Assembly (NCBI RefSeq): GCF_001421435.1
Contig: NZ_LMKA01000058.1
Location: forward strand, 497-51,068
From: Chryseobacterium sp. Leaf201
GTDB taxonomy: Bacteria; Bacteroidota; Bacteroidia; Flavobacteriales; Weeksellaceae
DNA length: 50,572 nt
Direction: 5' to 3'
A model generated the notes under the pieces. The model did not search any database and was not told where the DNA came from. It was given only the letters and a program-made list of their open reading frames with translations. Positions within the stretch are counted from its first letter, which is position 1; every line of letters begins with the position of its first letter. This document shows, piece after piece, positions 17,902 to 26,053 of this stretch. Made by a program: the position numbers and the translations under genes.

Positions 17902-17942
17902 ACAAATGCCAAATGGAATGCATGTTCCGTTTGGCTATTGTT
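17901..17942 (+). promoter_or_regulatory. Hairpin between infA and rpmJ
   Basis: An 18-bp imperfect stem (arms AACAAATGCCAAATGGAA and TTCCGTTTGGCTATTGTT, two mismatches and one G-U pair) with a TGCATG loop fills most of the 62-base gap. No T-run follows, so an attenuator, processing site or protein-binding site is more likely than a terminator. Confidence 0.65.
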
Positions 17943-17963
17943 AAAAAATAAATACTATTCAAA

Positions 17964-18080
17964 ATGAAAGTAAGAGCATCAATTAAAAAAAGAAGTGCTG
18001 ATTGCAAGATCGTACGCAGAAAAGGTGTACTGTTCGTGATCAACAAGAAAAACCCAAAATTTAAACAAAGACAAGGCTAA
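17964..18080 (+). CDS. rpmJ: 50S ribosomal protein L36, zinc-free type
   Basis: The protein has 38 residues from the ATG at 17964 ([20 protein letters not shown]...), the L36 length and position. Only one Cys remains where the zinc form has three Cys and a His, so this is the C- type. It is the last protein to enter the 50S near the L6 and sarcin-ricin region. Confidence 0.96.
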   Translation: MKVRASIKKRSADCKIVRRKGVLFVINKKNPKFKQRQG

Positions 18081-18089
18081 CATTAAATT

Positions 18090-18467
18090 ATGGCGAGAAT
18101 TTCAGGTATTGATTTACCAAAAAACAAAAGAGGTGTTATCGGTTTAACTTACATCTACGGAGTCGGAAGAAGTACATCTTCAGAAATCCTTAAAGCTGCC
18201 GGTATCAGCGAAGACAAGAAAGTCAACGAATGGAATGACGATGAATTGGCTGCCATCAGAACTTATATCTCAGAAAACGTAAAAGTAGAAGGAGAATTAA
18301 GATCTGAAGTGCAATTGAACATTAAGCGATTAATGGACATAGGATGCCAACGAGGAATACGTCACAGACTAGGACTACCTTTAAGAGGCCAGAGAACGAA
18401 AAACAACTCGAGAACCCGTAAAGGAAAGAGAAAAACTGTTGCTAACAAGAAAAAAGCTAGTAAATAA
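18090..18467 (+). CDS. rpsM: 30S ribosomal protein S13
   Basis: The protein has 125 residues: [19 protein letters not shown] at the start, [19 protein letters not shown] in the middle, and the basic tail [15 protein letters not shown] that reaches the P-site tRNA. It is the first gene of the alpha-type section (S13-S11-S4-RpoA-L17). Confidence 0.98.
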   Translation: MARISGIDLPKNKRGVIGLTYIYGVGRSTSSEILKAAGISEDKKVNEWNDDELAAIRTYISENVKVEGELRSEVQLNIKRLMDIGCQRGIRHRLGLPLRGQRTKNNSRTRKGKRKTVANKKKASK

Positions 18468-18479
18468 TCGTTAGGAATT

Positions 18480-18869
18480 ATGGCAAAACAAAGTAAAGTA
18501 GTTAAAAAAAGAAAAGTAAAAGTTGAAGCTATTGGAGAAGCGCATATTCAGGCTTCTTTCAATAACATCATCATTTCTTTAACAAATAAAAGCGGAGAAG
18601 TTATCTCTTGGGCTTCTGCCGGTAAAATGGGTTTCAGAGGTTCTAAAAAGAATACTCCATTTGCTGCTCAGATGGCAGCTGAAAATTGCTCTAATGTAGC
18701 TCACGAAGCGGGTCTTAGAAGAGTAAAGGTGTTTGTGAAAGGTCCTGGTGCAGGTAGAGAATCTGCCATCAGAACAATCCACAATTCAGGAATTGAAGTT
18801 AGCGAAATCATTGATGTGACTCCTATGCCGCATAATGGATGTAGACCACCAAAAAGAAGAAGAGTTTAA
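18480..18869 (+). CDS. rpsK: 30S ribosomal protein S11
   Basis: The protein has 129 residues. [20 protein letters not shown], the [18 protein letters not shown] block and the C-terminal [18 protein letters not shown] are canonical. It forms the platform with S18 and S21. Confidence 0.98.
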   Translation: MAKQSKVVKKRKVKVEAIGEAHIQASFNNIIISLTNKSGEVISWASAGKMGFRGSKKNTPFAAQMAAENCSNVAHEAGLRRVKVFVKGPGAGRESAIRTIHNSGIEVSEIIDVTPMPHNGCRPPKRRRV

Positions 18870-18888
18870 TTTTTAGAATTTACCCATT

Positions 18889-19497
18889 ATGGCAAGATAT
18901 ATTGGACCTAAAACAAAGATTGCTAGAAAGTTTGGTGCTGCAATCTACGGAGATGACAAGAACTTCGAGAAAAGAAAAAACCAACCGCCAGGACAACATG
19001 GTGTTAACAAAAGAAGAGGAGCGAAGAAATCTGAATATGCTGTTCAGTTAATGGAAAAGCAGAAAGCTAAATATACTTACGGTATTTTAGAAAGACAGTT
19101 TTCTAACCTGTTCGTTAAAGCACACAGAAGCAAAGGGGTAACTGGTGAAGTATTATTACAGCTTTGCGAGTCCAGATTAGATAACGTAGTATACAGATTA
19201 GGGTTTGCTAAAACAAGATCTGCTGCTAGACAATTGGTTTCTCACAGACATATTACTGTAAATGGGGAGCTGGTAAATATTCCGTCTTATTTGCTTAAAG
19301 CGGGTGATGTAATCGCCGTAAGAGAAAAGTCTAAGTCTCTTGAAGTGGTTACTGATGCATTGGCTTCTAAAGCAAATTATGAGTGGTTACAATTCAACGA
19401 TGAGAAGAAAGAAGGTACTTTCGTTTCTGCTCCTGAAAGAATCCAGATCCCGGAGGACATCAAGGAACAGCTTATTGTCGAACTTTACTCTAAATAA
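18889..19497 (+). CDS. rpsD: 30S ribosomal protein S4, zinc-free type
   Basis: The protein has 202 residues. The N-terminal region ([20 protein letters not shown]) has none of the four zinc cysteines, so it is the C- form. The S4 RNA-binding domain is at about residues 92-155 ([20 protein letters not shown], then [16 protein letters not shown]). S4 starts 30S assembly and represses the alpha operon in E. coli; no such leader site can be identified here. Confidence 0.98.
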   Translation: MARYIGPKTKIARKFGAAIYGDDKNFEKRKNQPPGQHGVNKRRGAKKSEYAVQLMEKQKAKYTYGILERQFSNLFVKAHRSKGVTGEVLLQLCESRLDNVVYRLGFAKTRSAARQLVSHRHITVNGELVNIPSYLLKAGDVIAVREKSKSLEVVTDALASKANYEWLQFNDEKKEGTFVSAPERIQIPEDIKEQLIVELYSK

Positions 19498-19530
19498 TTT
19501 TTTAATCAAATTTTTGCTCAACCCAATAAT

Positions 19531-20526
19531 ATGGCAATTTTACAATTCATAAAACCCGATAAAGTAATTTTACTTAACTCTGATCAATTTAGAGGTCAAT
19601 TTGAATTCAGACCACTAGAACAAGGTTTCGGGCTTACAATCGGTAATGCTTTGAGAAGAGTGTTGCTTTCTTCTCTGGAAGGTTATGCTATTTCATCTAT
19701 CAAAATAGAAGGTGTAGAGCACGAATTTTCAACTATTTCAGGAGTAATCGAAGATGTTACCGAAATTATTCTTAACCTTAAGCAGGTAAGATTAAAATCT
19801 ACGGCAGAAAACCAGACTAGTGAGCAGGTTGTAGCCAAGGTTTCGGGGCAGACGGTTATTACTGCTGGAGATTTAGGGAAGTCTATCAACGGATTCCAGG
19901 TGCTGAACCCGGAACTTGTGATCTGCAACCTGAACAGTGATGTAACTTTCGAAATTACTTTCAACATAGAAAAAGGAAGAGGATATGTTCCTTCTGAACA
20001 AAATAAGTCAAACAATGCACCGATCGGTACTATTGCCATAGACTCTATTTTTACGCCAATCAAGAAAGTACAATACAGCATTGAAAATTATCGTGTAGAG
20101 CAAAAAACAGACTACGAAAAACTTGTATTAGATATAGAAACTGATGGTTCCATCAGTCCTCAGAATGCTTTAACAGAAGCTTCCAAGATATTGATTTATC
20201 ATTTCATGTTGTTCTCTGATGAGAGAATCACCCTTGAAACGGAAGCGGTAAAAGCATCCATCCAGTACGATGAAGAGACACTTCACACAAGACAACTCCT
20301 GAAGTCTAAATTAGCAGATATGGATCTTTCCGTAAGAGCCCTGAACTGTCTGAAGGCGGCTGAAGTGGAAACCCTTGGAGAATTGGTATCTTACAGTAAG
20401 TCTGATTTGATGAAATTCAGAAATTTTGGTAAAAAATCTTTGACAGAACTAGAAGAATTAGTGCATTCAAAAGGTCTTAACTTCGGTTTCGACGTTGCAA
20501 AATATAAGTTAGACGCTGATAAATAA
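19531..20526 (+). CDS. rpoA: DNA-directed RNA polymerase subunit alpha
   Basis: The protein has 331 residues. The N-terminal dimerisation domain (about 1-230) includes [20 protein letters not shown]; the C-terminal domain (about 255-320) contains [18 protein letters not shown] and [16 protein letters not shown], the helix-hairpin-helix that contacts UP elements and activators. A Thr/Glu-rich linker joins them. It starts 33 bases after rpsD and six bases before rplQ. Confidence 0.98.
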   Translation: MAILQFIKPDKVILLNSDQFRGQFEFRPLEQGFGLTIGNALRRVLLSSLEGYAISSIKIEGVEHEFSTISGVIEDVTEIILNLKQVRLKSTAENQTSEQVVAKVSGQTVITAGDLGKSINGFQVLNPELVICNLNSDVTFEITFNIEKGRGYVPSEQNKSNNAPIGTIAIDSIFTPIKKVQYSIENYRVEQKTDYEKLVLDIETDGSISPQNALTEASKILIYHFMLFSDERITLETEAVKASIQYDEETLHTRQLLKSKLADMDLSVRALNCLKAAEVETLGELVSYSKSDLMKFRNFGKKSLTELEELVHSKGLNFGFDVAKYKLDADK

Positions 20527-20532
20527 TTAATA

Positions 20533-21060
20533 ATGAGACACGGTAAAAAATTCAATCACTTAGGAAGGACGGCTTCTCACAGAAGTGCGTTACTTTCTAA
20601 TATGGCTTGTTCTCTAATTGAGCATAAAAGAATCAACACTACTGTTGCTAAAGCAAAAGCTTTAAGAGTATATGTTGAGCCCCTATTAACAAAAGCAAAA
20701 GAAGATACTACACACAACAGAAGAATTGTTTTTTCATATCTTCAGAATAAAGAAGCGGTTACTGAACTTTTCAGATCAGTAGCTCCTAAAATTGCTGAAA
20801 GAAATGGTGGGTATACAAGAATCATCAAAACAGGTTTCAGACCTGGTGATGCTGCTGATATGGCTCTTATCGAACTGGTAGACTTCAATGAGCTTTACAA
20901 TCCGAATGCGGAAGAGAAGAAAACAACAAGAAGAAGCAGAAGATCTGCAACAGCTCCTAAAAAAGAAGCTGTAGCTGCTGAAGCTCCTGCAGTAGAAGAA
21001 AATGCTGCTGAGCCAACCGCTCAGGCTGCAGACTCTACAGAGGAAAAAACTGAAGAATAA
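20533..21060 (+). CDS. rplQ: 50S ribosomal protein L17 with long tail
   Basis: The protein has 175 residues, against about 120-130 for most L17. The core ([20 protein letters not shown], then the [28 protein letters not shown] region) ends near residue 125. The extra 50 residues are a basic RRSRRS patch followed by an Ala/Glu-rich low-complexity tail. Such tails occur in other Bacteroidetes. It is the last gene of the operon, with a strong terminator 20 bases after the stop. Confidence 0.97.
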   Translation: MRHGKKFNHLGRTASHRSALLSNMACSLIEHKRINTTVAKAKALRVYVEPLLTKAKEDTTHNRRIVFSYLQNKEAVTELFRSVAPKIAERNGGYTRIIKTGFRPGDAADMALIELVDFNELYNPNAEEKKTTRRSRRSATAPKKEAVAAEAPAVEENAAEPTAQAADSTEEKTEE

Positions 21061-21079
21061 TATTCATCAGATATAAATG

Positions 21080-21111
21080 AAAAACCGTTCAGATTTCTGA
21101 ACGGTTTTTTT
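21080..21111 (+). terminator. Terminator of the ribosomal operon
   Basis: AAAAACCGTTCAG, a short loop, CTGAACGGTTTTTTT: a GC-containing stem with a seven-T run, 20 bases after rplQ. It marks the end of the transcript that begins near 7131. Confidence 0.95.
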
Positions 21112-21180
21112 GTACCTTAAAGTGTAATTGATTTGTATCTTTAAAATGCATAAAATTGTTTTACCAAAAGAATTGTAATC

Positions 21181-22008
21181 ATGAAAATCGTAAATCAAAA
21201 ATTATCAAAAACACTTGCCTCTGAAACAGTCACTTTTACTGCAACGCCGAATAAAGGAGACGAAATGGTTCCGGACAGCATCATCATTCATTTCACGGCC
21301 GGCCGGAGTGCAGAAAGTTCTGTGGCCTGGTTCAAAGACCCCGAAGCTAAGGCTTCTGCCCATATCGTTATAGACCGGGAAGGCAAGATTACCCAGATGG
21401 TTGAATTCAACCGTAAAGCCTGGCATGCAGGCGTGAGCAGGTGGGCAGACCGGTCCGGATTCAATAATTTTTCAATCGGGATAGAGCTTGACAATCCGGG
21501 AAGGCTTACGAAGGTTAATGACCGCTTCTATTCATGGTTCGGAAAAGAGTATCCGAAAGAAGTGGTGGTGGAAGCAAAGCATAAACACGAAAAGAGTATT
21601 TCCTTCTGGCATAATTTCACGGAGAAACAGATTGATTCCTGCTTCAGGATATGCAAGCTGTTGATGGAAACCTATTCCATTAAAGACATTCTTGGGCATG
21701 ACGACATTGCACCGTTTCGGAAAAATGATCCCGGTCCCGCTTTCCCGATGGAAAGTTTCAGGGCAAAGCTGTTCGGAAGGCAGGATGATACGGCAGATAT
21801 CTATAAAATAACAGAAAACAACACAAACCTGAGAACAGGTGCGGGCACAACATTCGAGAGTATTGCCAAGCTCCCGCTCAATACGGAAGTTGAGTTTGTG
21901 AAAAGTAAATCCGGATGGTTCTATGTCTATGTTCTTAAAACACCCGCTGCCAGCGGAGAACCTCTTTATGGCTGGGTCAGCGGATCCCTGCTTAAGAAAC
22001 TGAAATAA
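21181..22008 (+). CDS. N-acetylmuramoyl-L-alanine amidase with SH3 domain
   Basis: The protein has 275 residues. The Amidase_2 (AmpD/PGRP-like) domain covers about residues 25-185: the first zinc His is H37 in IIIHFTAG, a second ligand region follows at LGHDDIAPFRKNDPGPAFP, where His and Asp match the AmpD zinc ligands. The segment SAHIVIDREGKITQMV is also typical. A bacterial SH3 domain covers about residues 205-275 (NTNLRTGAGTTFESIAKLPL, then WFYVYV and YGWVSGSLL). It cleaves the amide bond between muramic acid and L-alanine of peptidoglycan or its fragments. No signal peptide is visible, so a cytoplasmic recycling role or export by another route is possible. It stands alone, with no phage genes around it, and converges on an MliC-like gene. 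Confidence 0.93.
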   Translation: MKIVNQKLSKTLASETVTFTATPNKGDEMVPDSIIIHFTAGRSAESSVAWFKDPEAKASAHIVIDREGKITQMVEFNRKAWHAGVSRWADRSGFNNFSIGIELDNPGRLTKVNDRFYSWFGKEYPKEVVVEAKHKHEKSISFWHNFTEKQIDSCFRICKLLMETYSIKDILGHDDIAPFRKNDPGPAFPMESFRAKLFGRQDDTADIYKITENNTNLRTGAGTTFESIAKLPLNTEVEFVKSKSGWFYVYVLKTPAASGEPLYGWVSGSLLKKLK

Positions 22009-22030
22009 TATAGTGTATAAAGCATAAAAT

Positions 22031-22062
22031 AAAGCCTTCAGATTGAATAGTCTGAAGGCTTT
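22031..22062. terminator. Bidirectional terminator
   Basis: AAAGCCTTCAGA and TCTGAAGGCTTT form a perfect 12-bp stem with an 8-base loop between the convergent amidase and lipoprotein genes. Confidence 0.9.
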
Positions 22063-22069
22063 TATGTAT

Positions 22070-22489
22070 TTAAATTTTTGTCTTTACCAGTTCAACAATA
22101 TTATTTCTCTGATCTAAAATTAAACTGTCACCTTTTACTGTGGCTTTCATCTCCATCTTTTCGTAGGTGGTTTCGTTTCCTGTAGATTCTACTTTGTTCA
22201 GGATAAATGTTTTGTTGTTGCTCCTTACGCTCATTGTTTTCTCATCATAATTAAAAACTACCTTTACAAGACTTCCGTCAGTGGCTTTATAAACATAATC
22301 CGTTTTTATATACTTCTTTCCATTGACATCCGTTTTATACTGAATGGTGGAATCTATTTTACCGTTATCAGCAAGTACGGCTCCTGAACGGTCAGATTTT
22401 AATACATCTTTATTCTCCCCTTCATTTTTTTTACAGCTTATGGTTGATAGAATGAGTGCAGAGCTCAACATTATAAGTGCTTTTTTCAT
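22070..22489 (-). CDS. Lipoprotein with MliC-like domain
   Basis: The protein has 139 residues from the ATG at 22489. A much longer in-frame extension to 22894 is a shadow of the response-regulator gene and would bury the signal. Residues 1-19 (MKKALIMLSSALILSTISC) are a lipoprotein signal with Cys19. The C-terminal half has the pattern of the MliC/PliC lysozyme-inhibitor family: YKATDGSLVKVVFNYDEK, then VRSNNKTFILNKV, an Ser-x-Gly-like turn, then TVKGDSLIL. The MliC assignment is inference from pattern. It would protect peptidoglycan from C-type lysozyme at the outer membrane, fitting its position next to an amidase gene. Confidence 0.6.
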   Translation of the reverse strand: MKKALIMLSSALILSTISCKKNEGENKDVLKSDRSGAVLADNGKIDSTIQYKTDVNGKKYIKTDYVYKATDGSLVKVVFNYDEKTMSVRSNNKTFILNKVESTGNETTYEKMEMKATVKGDSLILDQRNNIVELVKTKI

Positions 22490-22533
22490 AATTTTTATTT
22501 TTTTAATACATTGTTTATGCAGTGATACCTTAT

Positions 22534-22555
22534 TTTTTACTAAATTTAGTAAAAA
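22534..22555. promoter_or_regulatory. Perfect 22-bp palindrome, candidate operator
   Basis: TTTTTACTAAA at 22534-22544 is followed directly by its reverse complement at 22545-22555, with no spacer. It lies in the 171-base gap between the divergent lipoprotein gene and the response-regulator gene, where a dimeric regulator could act on both. Confidence 0.5.
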
Positions 22556-22660
22556 CAAAACCCAAAACAATAACCTGAACTCAAAACTTAAAAGATTACA
22601 CAAAAGGGTAATTGATTCTGCTTTGTTTTTTCCTGACATTTGTCTTAAACAGAACCGAAC

Positions 22661-23293
22661 ATGAGCATTTCCATAGCCATCGTAGAAGACGAAAAGAACT
22701 ACAACAATGCATTGAAAAAAGTCATCAATTACCAGGATGATATGAACGTTGTTGCCCAGTTTTTCGATGGTAAAAATGCAATGTCCCAACTTTCTGATAT
22801 TTCCCCCGATGTGGTGATGATGGATATCCAGCTGCCGGATATGCACGGAATAGAAATCATAGAAAAGCTGAGGACACACCTGCCGCAAACCCATTTCATT
22901 ATGTGTACCAGCTTCGAGGATGACGATAAAGTATTTAATTCCCTTAAAGCCGGAGCCATTGGATACCTGGTGAAAGGCGAAAGCATGGATAAGATCCTCT
23001 CCTCAATCCGCGATGTCTGCAACGGCGGTGCCCCGATGAGCTTCTCAATTGCCCGGAAAGTTCTCCGTCATTTTGAAAGAAAGCTCCCCCAAATACAAGG
23101 CTTCGACGAACTCACCGAACGTGAAAAAGAAATCCTCGGACTTCTGTCCCAAGGCCTCCTTTACAAAGAAATCGCCGACAAGAAATTCATCAGCATCGAC
23201 ACCGTAAAAAAACACGTCGGAAACATCTACAGAAAACTTCACGTAAACAATAAAGTGGAGGCTATTAATAAATTTAACCATTTTAAAAACTAA
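22661..23293 (+). CDS. Response regulator, NarL/LuxR type
   Basis: The protein has 210 residues. The receiver domain (1-120) has the acidic pair E9/D10, phospho-acceptor D55 in VVMMDIQLPD, a Thr/Ser at MCTSFEDD and the Lys in GYLVKGES. The LuxR-type helix-turn-helix covers about 145-205: ELTEREKEILGLLSQGLLYK, then DTVKKHVGNIYRKLHV. It is a phosphorylation-controlled DNA-binding protein, most likely partnered with the histidine kinase at 24783-25568 although two unrelated genes lie between them. Its codon use is distinctly GC-richer than the following 1.6 kb. It starts 171 bases from a divergent lipoprotein gene. Confidence 0.93.
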   Translation: MSISIAIVEDEKNYNNALKKVINYQDDMNVVAQFFDGKNAMSQLSDISPDVVMMDIQLPDMHGIEIIEKLRTHLPQTHFIMCTSFEDDDKVFNSLKAGAIGYLVKGESMDKILSSIRDVCNGGAPMSFSIARKVLRHFERKLPQIQGFDELTEREKEILGLLSQGLLYKEIADKKFISIDTVKKHVGNIYRKLHVNNKVEAINKFNHFKN

Positions 23294-23298
23294 AAATT

Positions 23299-24141
23299 AT
23301 GGGAAACGACAATTACAATCAAGAGGCTATTACCGACACAAAACTGAACAATGGAGATAAGCTAAAAAATTTGGTCTACAGTAAAAATGAGAGATTATTT
23401 GATATTGTACATCACGATGTTGGTATTATGTTTATGTATCAAGCGAGTGCGGGAATTCTTGAATTACTTAATACAGATTTGCAACGACACCATTTAGATG
23501 GTTACACTATAGATATAAGTACAATTGAAAATTTGTATAATAATTATAGTACAAGAGGAAATGGATTGCAATTTAATTTTATCTTTTTAACAAAGCAAGA
23601 ATATATGAAATATACAAATGATGATTCTGTATTAGTTATTCCTGATCTGTCAAATGAATTTTTATATGTGGTTGTTACACCATTGGATAATAATAATAAT
23701 CCATTAAAAGAACACTTTGCTATATTTAATCTTAATTATGTATTTGATGTCAGTAAAACTATTATAAGCGATCTGGATTTTAATACACTTTGTAAAAACT
23801 TTTTGGGAAATAATTTATATAGAATTACTTCTACTTATAGTTATCCTAAGGATTCGACAATTCATTTGAGATATACTTGGAATAATATTAAAGAAATTAT
23901 TGACGAAACGAATTCTGCAGGAGAAAAGTATAGTCGAGTACAATTTGTTTTAGGTGAGGTCACTCGATACAAGATATTATCTGACTTTTTTAGAAGAAAC
24001 CCTCAATATGGTTTAGATGAAACAAGATATAGAGATGCATATTCTGCTCATGAAAAACAATTAACCATTGTAGGAATGTATCTTCCCGAAGAAATTAACG
24101 GCAAAGAAGGCTACTTTGATATGGGATCATTATACCCTTAA
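23299..24141 (+). CDS. Unknown protein in two-component locus
   Basis: The protein has 280 residues and no signal peptide or membrane segment, so it is predicted to be cytoplasmic. It is rich in Asn, Asp, Tyr and Ile. Visible landmarks are DIVHHDVGIMFMYQASAGIL near the start, a VIPDLSNEFLYVVVTPLD strand-rich section and a C-terminal TIVGMYLPEEINGKEGYFDMG. I do not recognise the family. It starts five bases after the response regulator and ends three bases before the membrane protein, so it is in an operon with them. Its DNA is AT-rich compared with the regulator. It might be a sensor or output partner of the two-component pair, or cargo inserted into the locus. Confidence 0.8.
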   Translation: MGNDNYNQEAITDTKLNNGDKLKNLVYSKNERLFDIVHHDVGIMFMYQASAGILELLNTDLQRHHLDGYTIDISTIENLYNNYSTRGNGLQFNFIFLTKQEYMKYTNDDSVLVIPDLSNEFLYVVVTPLDNNNNPLKEHFAIFNLNYVFDVSKTIISDLDFNTLCKNFLGNNLYRITSTYSYPKDSTIHLRYTWNNIKEIIDETNSAGEKYSRVQFVLGEVTRYKILSDFFRRNPQYGLDETRYRDAYSAHEKQLTIVGMYLPEEINGKEGYFDMGSLYP

Positions 24142-24144
24142 AAG

Positions 24145-24786
24145 ATGTTTTTGCAGATAATATATTTAACAATACTCTTTATAGATGTTGTTAAGGCAAT
24201 AGTTTTGGCTGGAAGAAAAAATCTTTCCAGCCAAGGCTATGTATTGATTTATCTATTAGTTTCTTTTCTGTTGGATCTTTATGGTCATTATAAACTCTAT
24301 TTGGGTGAGCGTGATTTTGCTTATTTGTTTAATTATTATAGCATTTTTCTTATTGTATTCTTTTTTCTTTACTATTCTAAAATTTTACCAAAGTTTAAGA
24401 AAATATATTGGTACAGTTTAGTGATAATGCTAGTTTATATATCCTTTTTCACTAAATTTTATGGACAAGACTATGACAACAGACTAGGAATATTAGTTTG
24501 CTTTTATTTTATTACCAATACTTTGGTTTGGTTTTATGAAAGACTTAAAAATTTTGATGATAGGAAAATAACAGATGATCCACACTTCTGGGTGTCTTGT
24601 GGTTTAATGCTTTGGAGTATATTTTTTATTTTCAGAGCGATTTTAATGTTTTTTCTTCAGGAAGAAGATCCTGATTTTTTAGAGATTTTAAAGAGTACAC
24701 AATATGTTGTGAACATCATAATGTATAGTTTGTTTTATATGGCTTTAAGAAAGATTGAAACTAATAAAATACAAATGAAAAGATGA
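24145..24786 (+). CDS. Unknown multi-pass membrane protein
   Basis: The protein has 213 residues with about six or seven hydrophobic segments, starting directly at the N-terminus (MFLQIIYLTILFIDVV). Charged loops include YKLYLGERDFAY and YERLKNFDDRKITDDPHFW, and the C-terminus is basic (KIETNKIQMKR). Its start is three bases after the previous gene and its stop overlaps the kinase start as ATGA, so it is probably co-translated with the kinase, whose own membrane part is minimal. It may be the sensing module for that kinase; this is inference. Very AT-rich. Confidence 0.8.
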   Translation: MFLQIIYLTILFIDVVKAIVLAGRKNLSSQGYVLIYLLVSFLLDLYGHYKLYLGERDFAYLFNYYSIFLIVFFFLYYSKILPKFKKIYWYSLVIMLVYISFFTKFYGQDYDNRLGILVCFYFITNTLVWFYERLKNFDDRKITDDPHFWVSCGLMLWSIFFIFRAILMFFLQEEDPDFLEILKSTQYVVNIIMYSLFYMALRKIETNKIQMKR

Positions 24787-25568
24787 GTAAGTTGCCAGAC
24801 ACAATAAAATTAGCTTATATTATAGGAGTTATTTTACTAATAACATTTATGATTTTTATAGTTTTAATTGTTGTATTATATAATAAAAGGCAGGTTTTTT
24901 TTATTCAACAGCAAAAACTTAAAGAAGCCGAGCATCAAAACCAGCTCCTCCAAAAAGAACTTGAAAAACAAAAATCCATAGAAAAAGAACGTGAGCGGAT
25001 TTCTCATGATATGCATGATGATCTCGGCGCAGGAATTTCAGCATTGAAACTTCAGGCAGAATTTTTAAAACAACGAGCTGAAGGTGATGAGTTAAAAAGT
25101 GATATCGATGAGCTTTTGAAAACATCCGAAGAAATGAATATTTCCATGAGAGAAATGCTCTGGAGTCTGAACTCAGGAAATGATACCTTGGGAAGTTTTA
25201 TAGATTATTCGAAAATGTATGCCCGGAATTTTCTCAAAAAAACAAATATTCAACTGAATATAGAGGATGAAAACATAATTTTTGAAACAATCATCACCAC
25301 AGAACAGAGACGGAATTTATTTTTATGTTTAAAGGAAGCCCTTAATAATGCTTACAAACACAGTCGGTCAAGTCAACTAAAACTCTCGTTTGTCCAGAAA
25401 GATAAAGAATTCATGATGACAGTTTCCGATAATGGAATCGGGATCCGTTATGACCAACCCGAAGGAAACGGACTTCGGAACATGAGAGGAAGAATGAAAG
25501 AACAGAACGGCCATTGTGAAGTGACAACCGAAAACGGGACCCATCTTTTTTTCAGGATTGATTTATAA
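24783..25568 (+). CDS. Sensor histidine kinase, HisKA_3 type
   Basis: The protein has 261 residues. One membrane helix (about 10-33) is followed by a short coiled-coil (about 40-72), the HisKA_3 dimerisation domain with ERISHDMHDDLGAGI (phospho-acceptor most likely H78), and an HATPase_c domain: CLKEALNNAYKHS as N box, DNGIGI and GNGLRNMRGRMKE as G boxes. No extracellular sensing domain exists, so it must sense through the membrane, through the coiled coil, or through a partner. It autophosphorylates and should pass phosphate to the regulator at 22661-23293. Its first 120 bases are as AT-rich as the upstream genes, the rest is not. Confidence 0.93.
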   Translation: MSKLPDTIKLAYIIGVILLITFMIFIVLIVVLYNKRQVFFIQQQKLKEAEHQNQLLQKELEKQKSIEKERERISHDMHDDLGAGISALKLQAEFLKQRAEGDELKSDIDELLKTSEEMNISMREMLWSLNSGNDTLGSFIDYSKMYARNFLKKTNIQLNIEDENIIFETIITTEQRRNLFLCLKEALNNAYKHSRSSQLKLSFVQKDKEFMMTVSDNGIGIRYDQPEGNGLRNMRGRMKEQNGHCEVTTENGTHLFFRIDL

Positions 25569-25585
25569 TTAGCTTCAACTTAAAT

Positions 25586-25617
25586 ACAGCAGCATCATTT
25601 CTAATGGTGCTGTTTTT
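25586..25617 (+). terminator. Terminator after histidine kinase
   Basis: ACAGCA / TGCTGT plus CAT / ATG with one internal mismatch, followed by a six-T run. It separates the two-component operon from the next gene pair. Confidence 0.75.
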
Positions 25618-25700
25618 TGTTGCAGAATCACCCGTTTGGGTAATTGACCGGGATTTGTTTTAAGAGCAACTTTGAAGTATTAATTTTAAAACCAATAAAC

Positions 25701-26030
25701 ATGGAAACTCCAATTGATAACACATTTGAAGGCTTTAAAGTAGCATTAAAAAATAGTCCTGATTTACAGAAGAAATTTCAGGAAAATCCTGTAAAAGCAG
25801 TAGAAACTATTGTGACGAAAAATCCAATAGAAACAGATTCCTGGATTTACAGAATAATTGTCATATCACTGGGATTGGCTATTCTCACCATTGTCGTAAC
25901 ACTTACCATCATGTCAATGAAAGATGGGGATCAAATAAATGCACAGGTAATTACCATTTTCACAGCCATTTCGTCTGGAGCAATAGGCGCTCTTGCCGGA
26001 CTTCTTGCACCGTCACCAGGTAAAAATTAA
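25701..26030 (+). CDS. Unknown small protein with two membrane helices
   Basis: The protein has 109 residues from the ATG at 25701; an upstream in-frame ATG at 25644 lies close to the terminator and gives an unlikely extension. Residues 1-45 form a soluble helical head (FEGFKVALKNSPDLQKKFQ, ENPVKAVETIV), then membrane helices at about 48-72 and 82-104, and the ending LLAPSPGKN. It may associate with other membrane proteins; the fold of the head is not recognised. It is followed after 23 bases by an exported protein and is likely co-transcribed with it. Confidence 0.75.
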   Translation: METPIDNTFEGFKVALKNSPDLQKKFQENPVKAVETIVTKNPIETDSWIYRIIVISLGLAILTIVVTLTIMSMKDGDQINAQVITIFTAISSGAIGALAGLLAPSPGKN

Positions 26031-26053
26031 ATAATAACTATAAAATTTACATT

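Noticed and set aside
21181..22008. Prophage endolysin
   Set aside because: The amidase has an endolysin-like layout, but no phage structural, integrase or holin gene is nearby; it sits between the ribosomal operon and a chromosomal two-component locus.
22490..22894. N-terminal extension of the MliC-like gene
   Set aside because: The extension is antisense to the response regulator and would place the lipoprotein signal in the middle of the protein.
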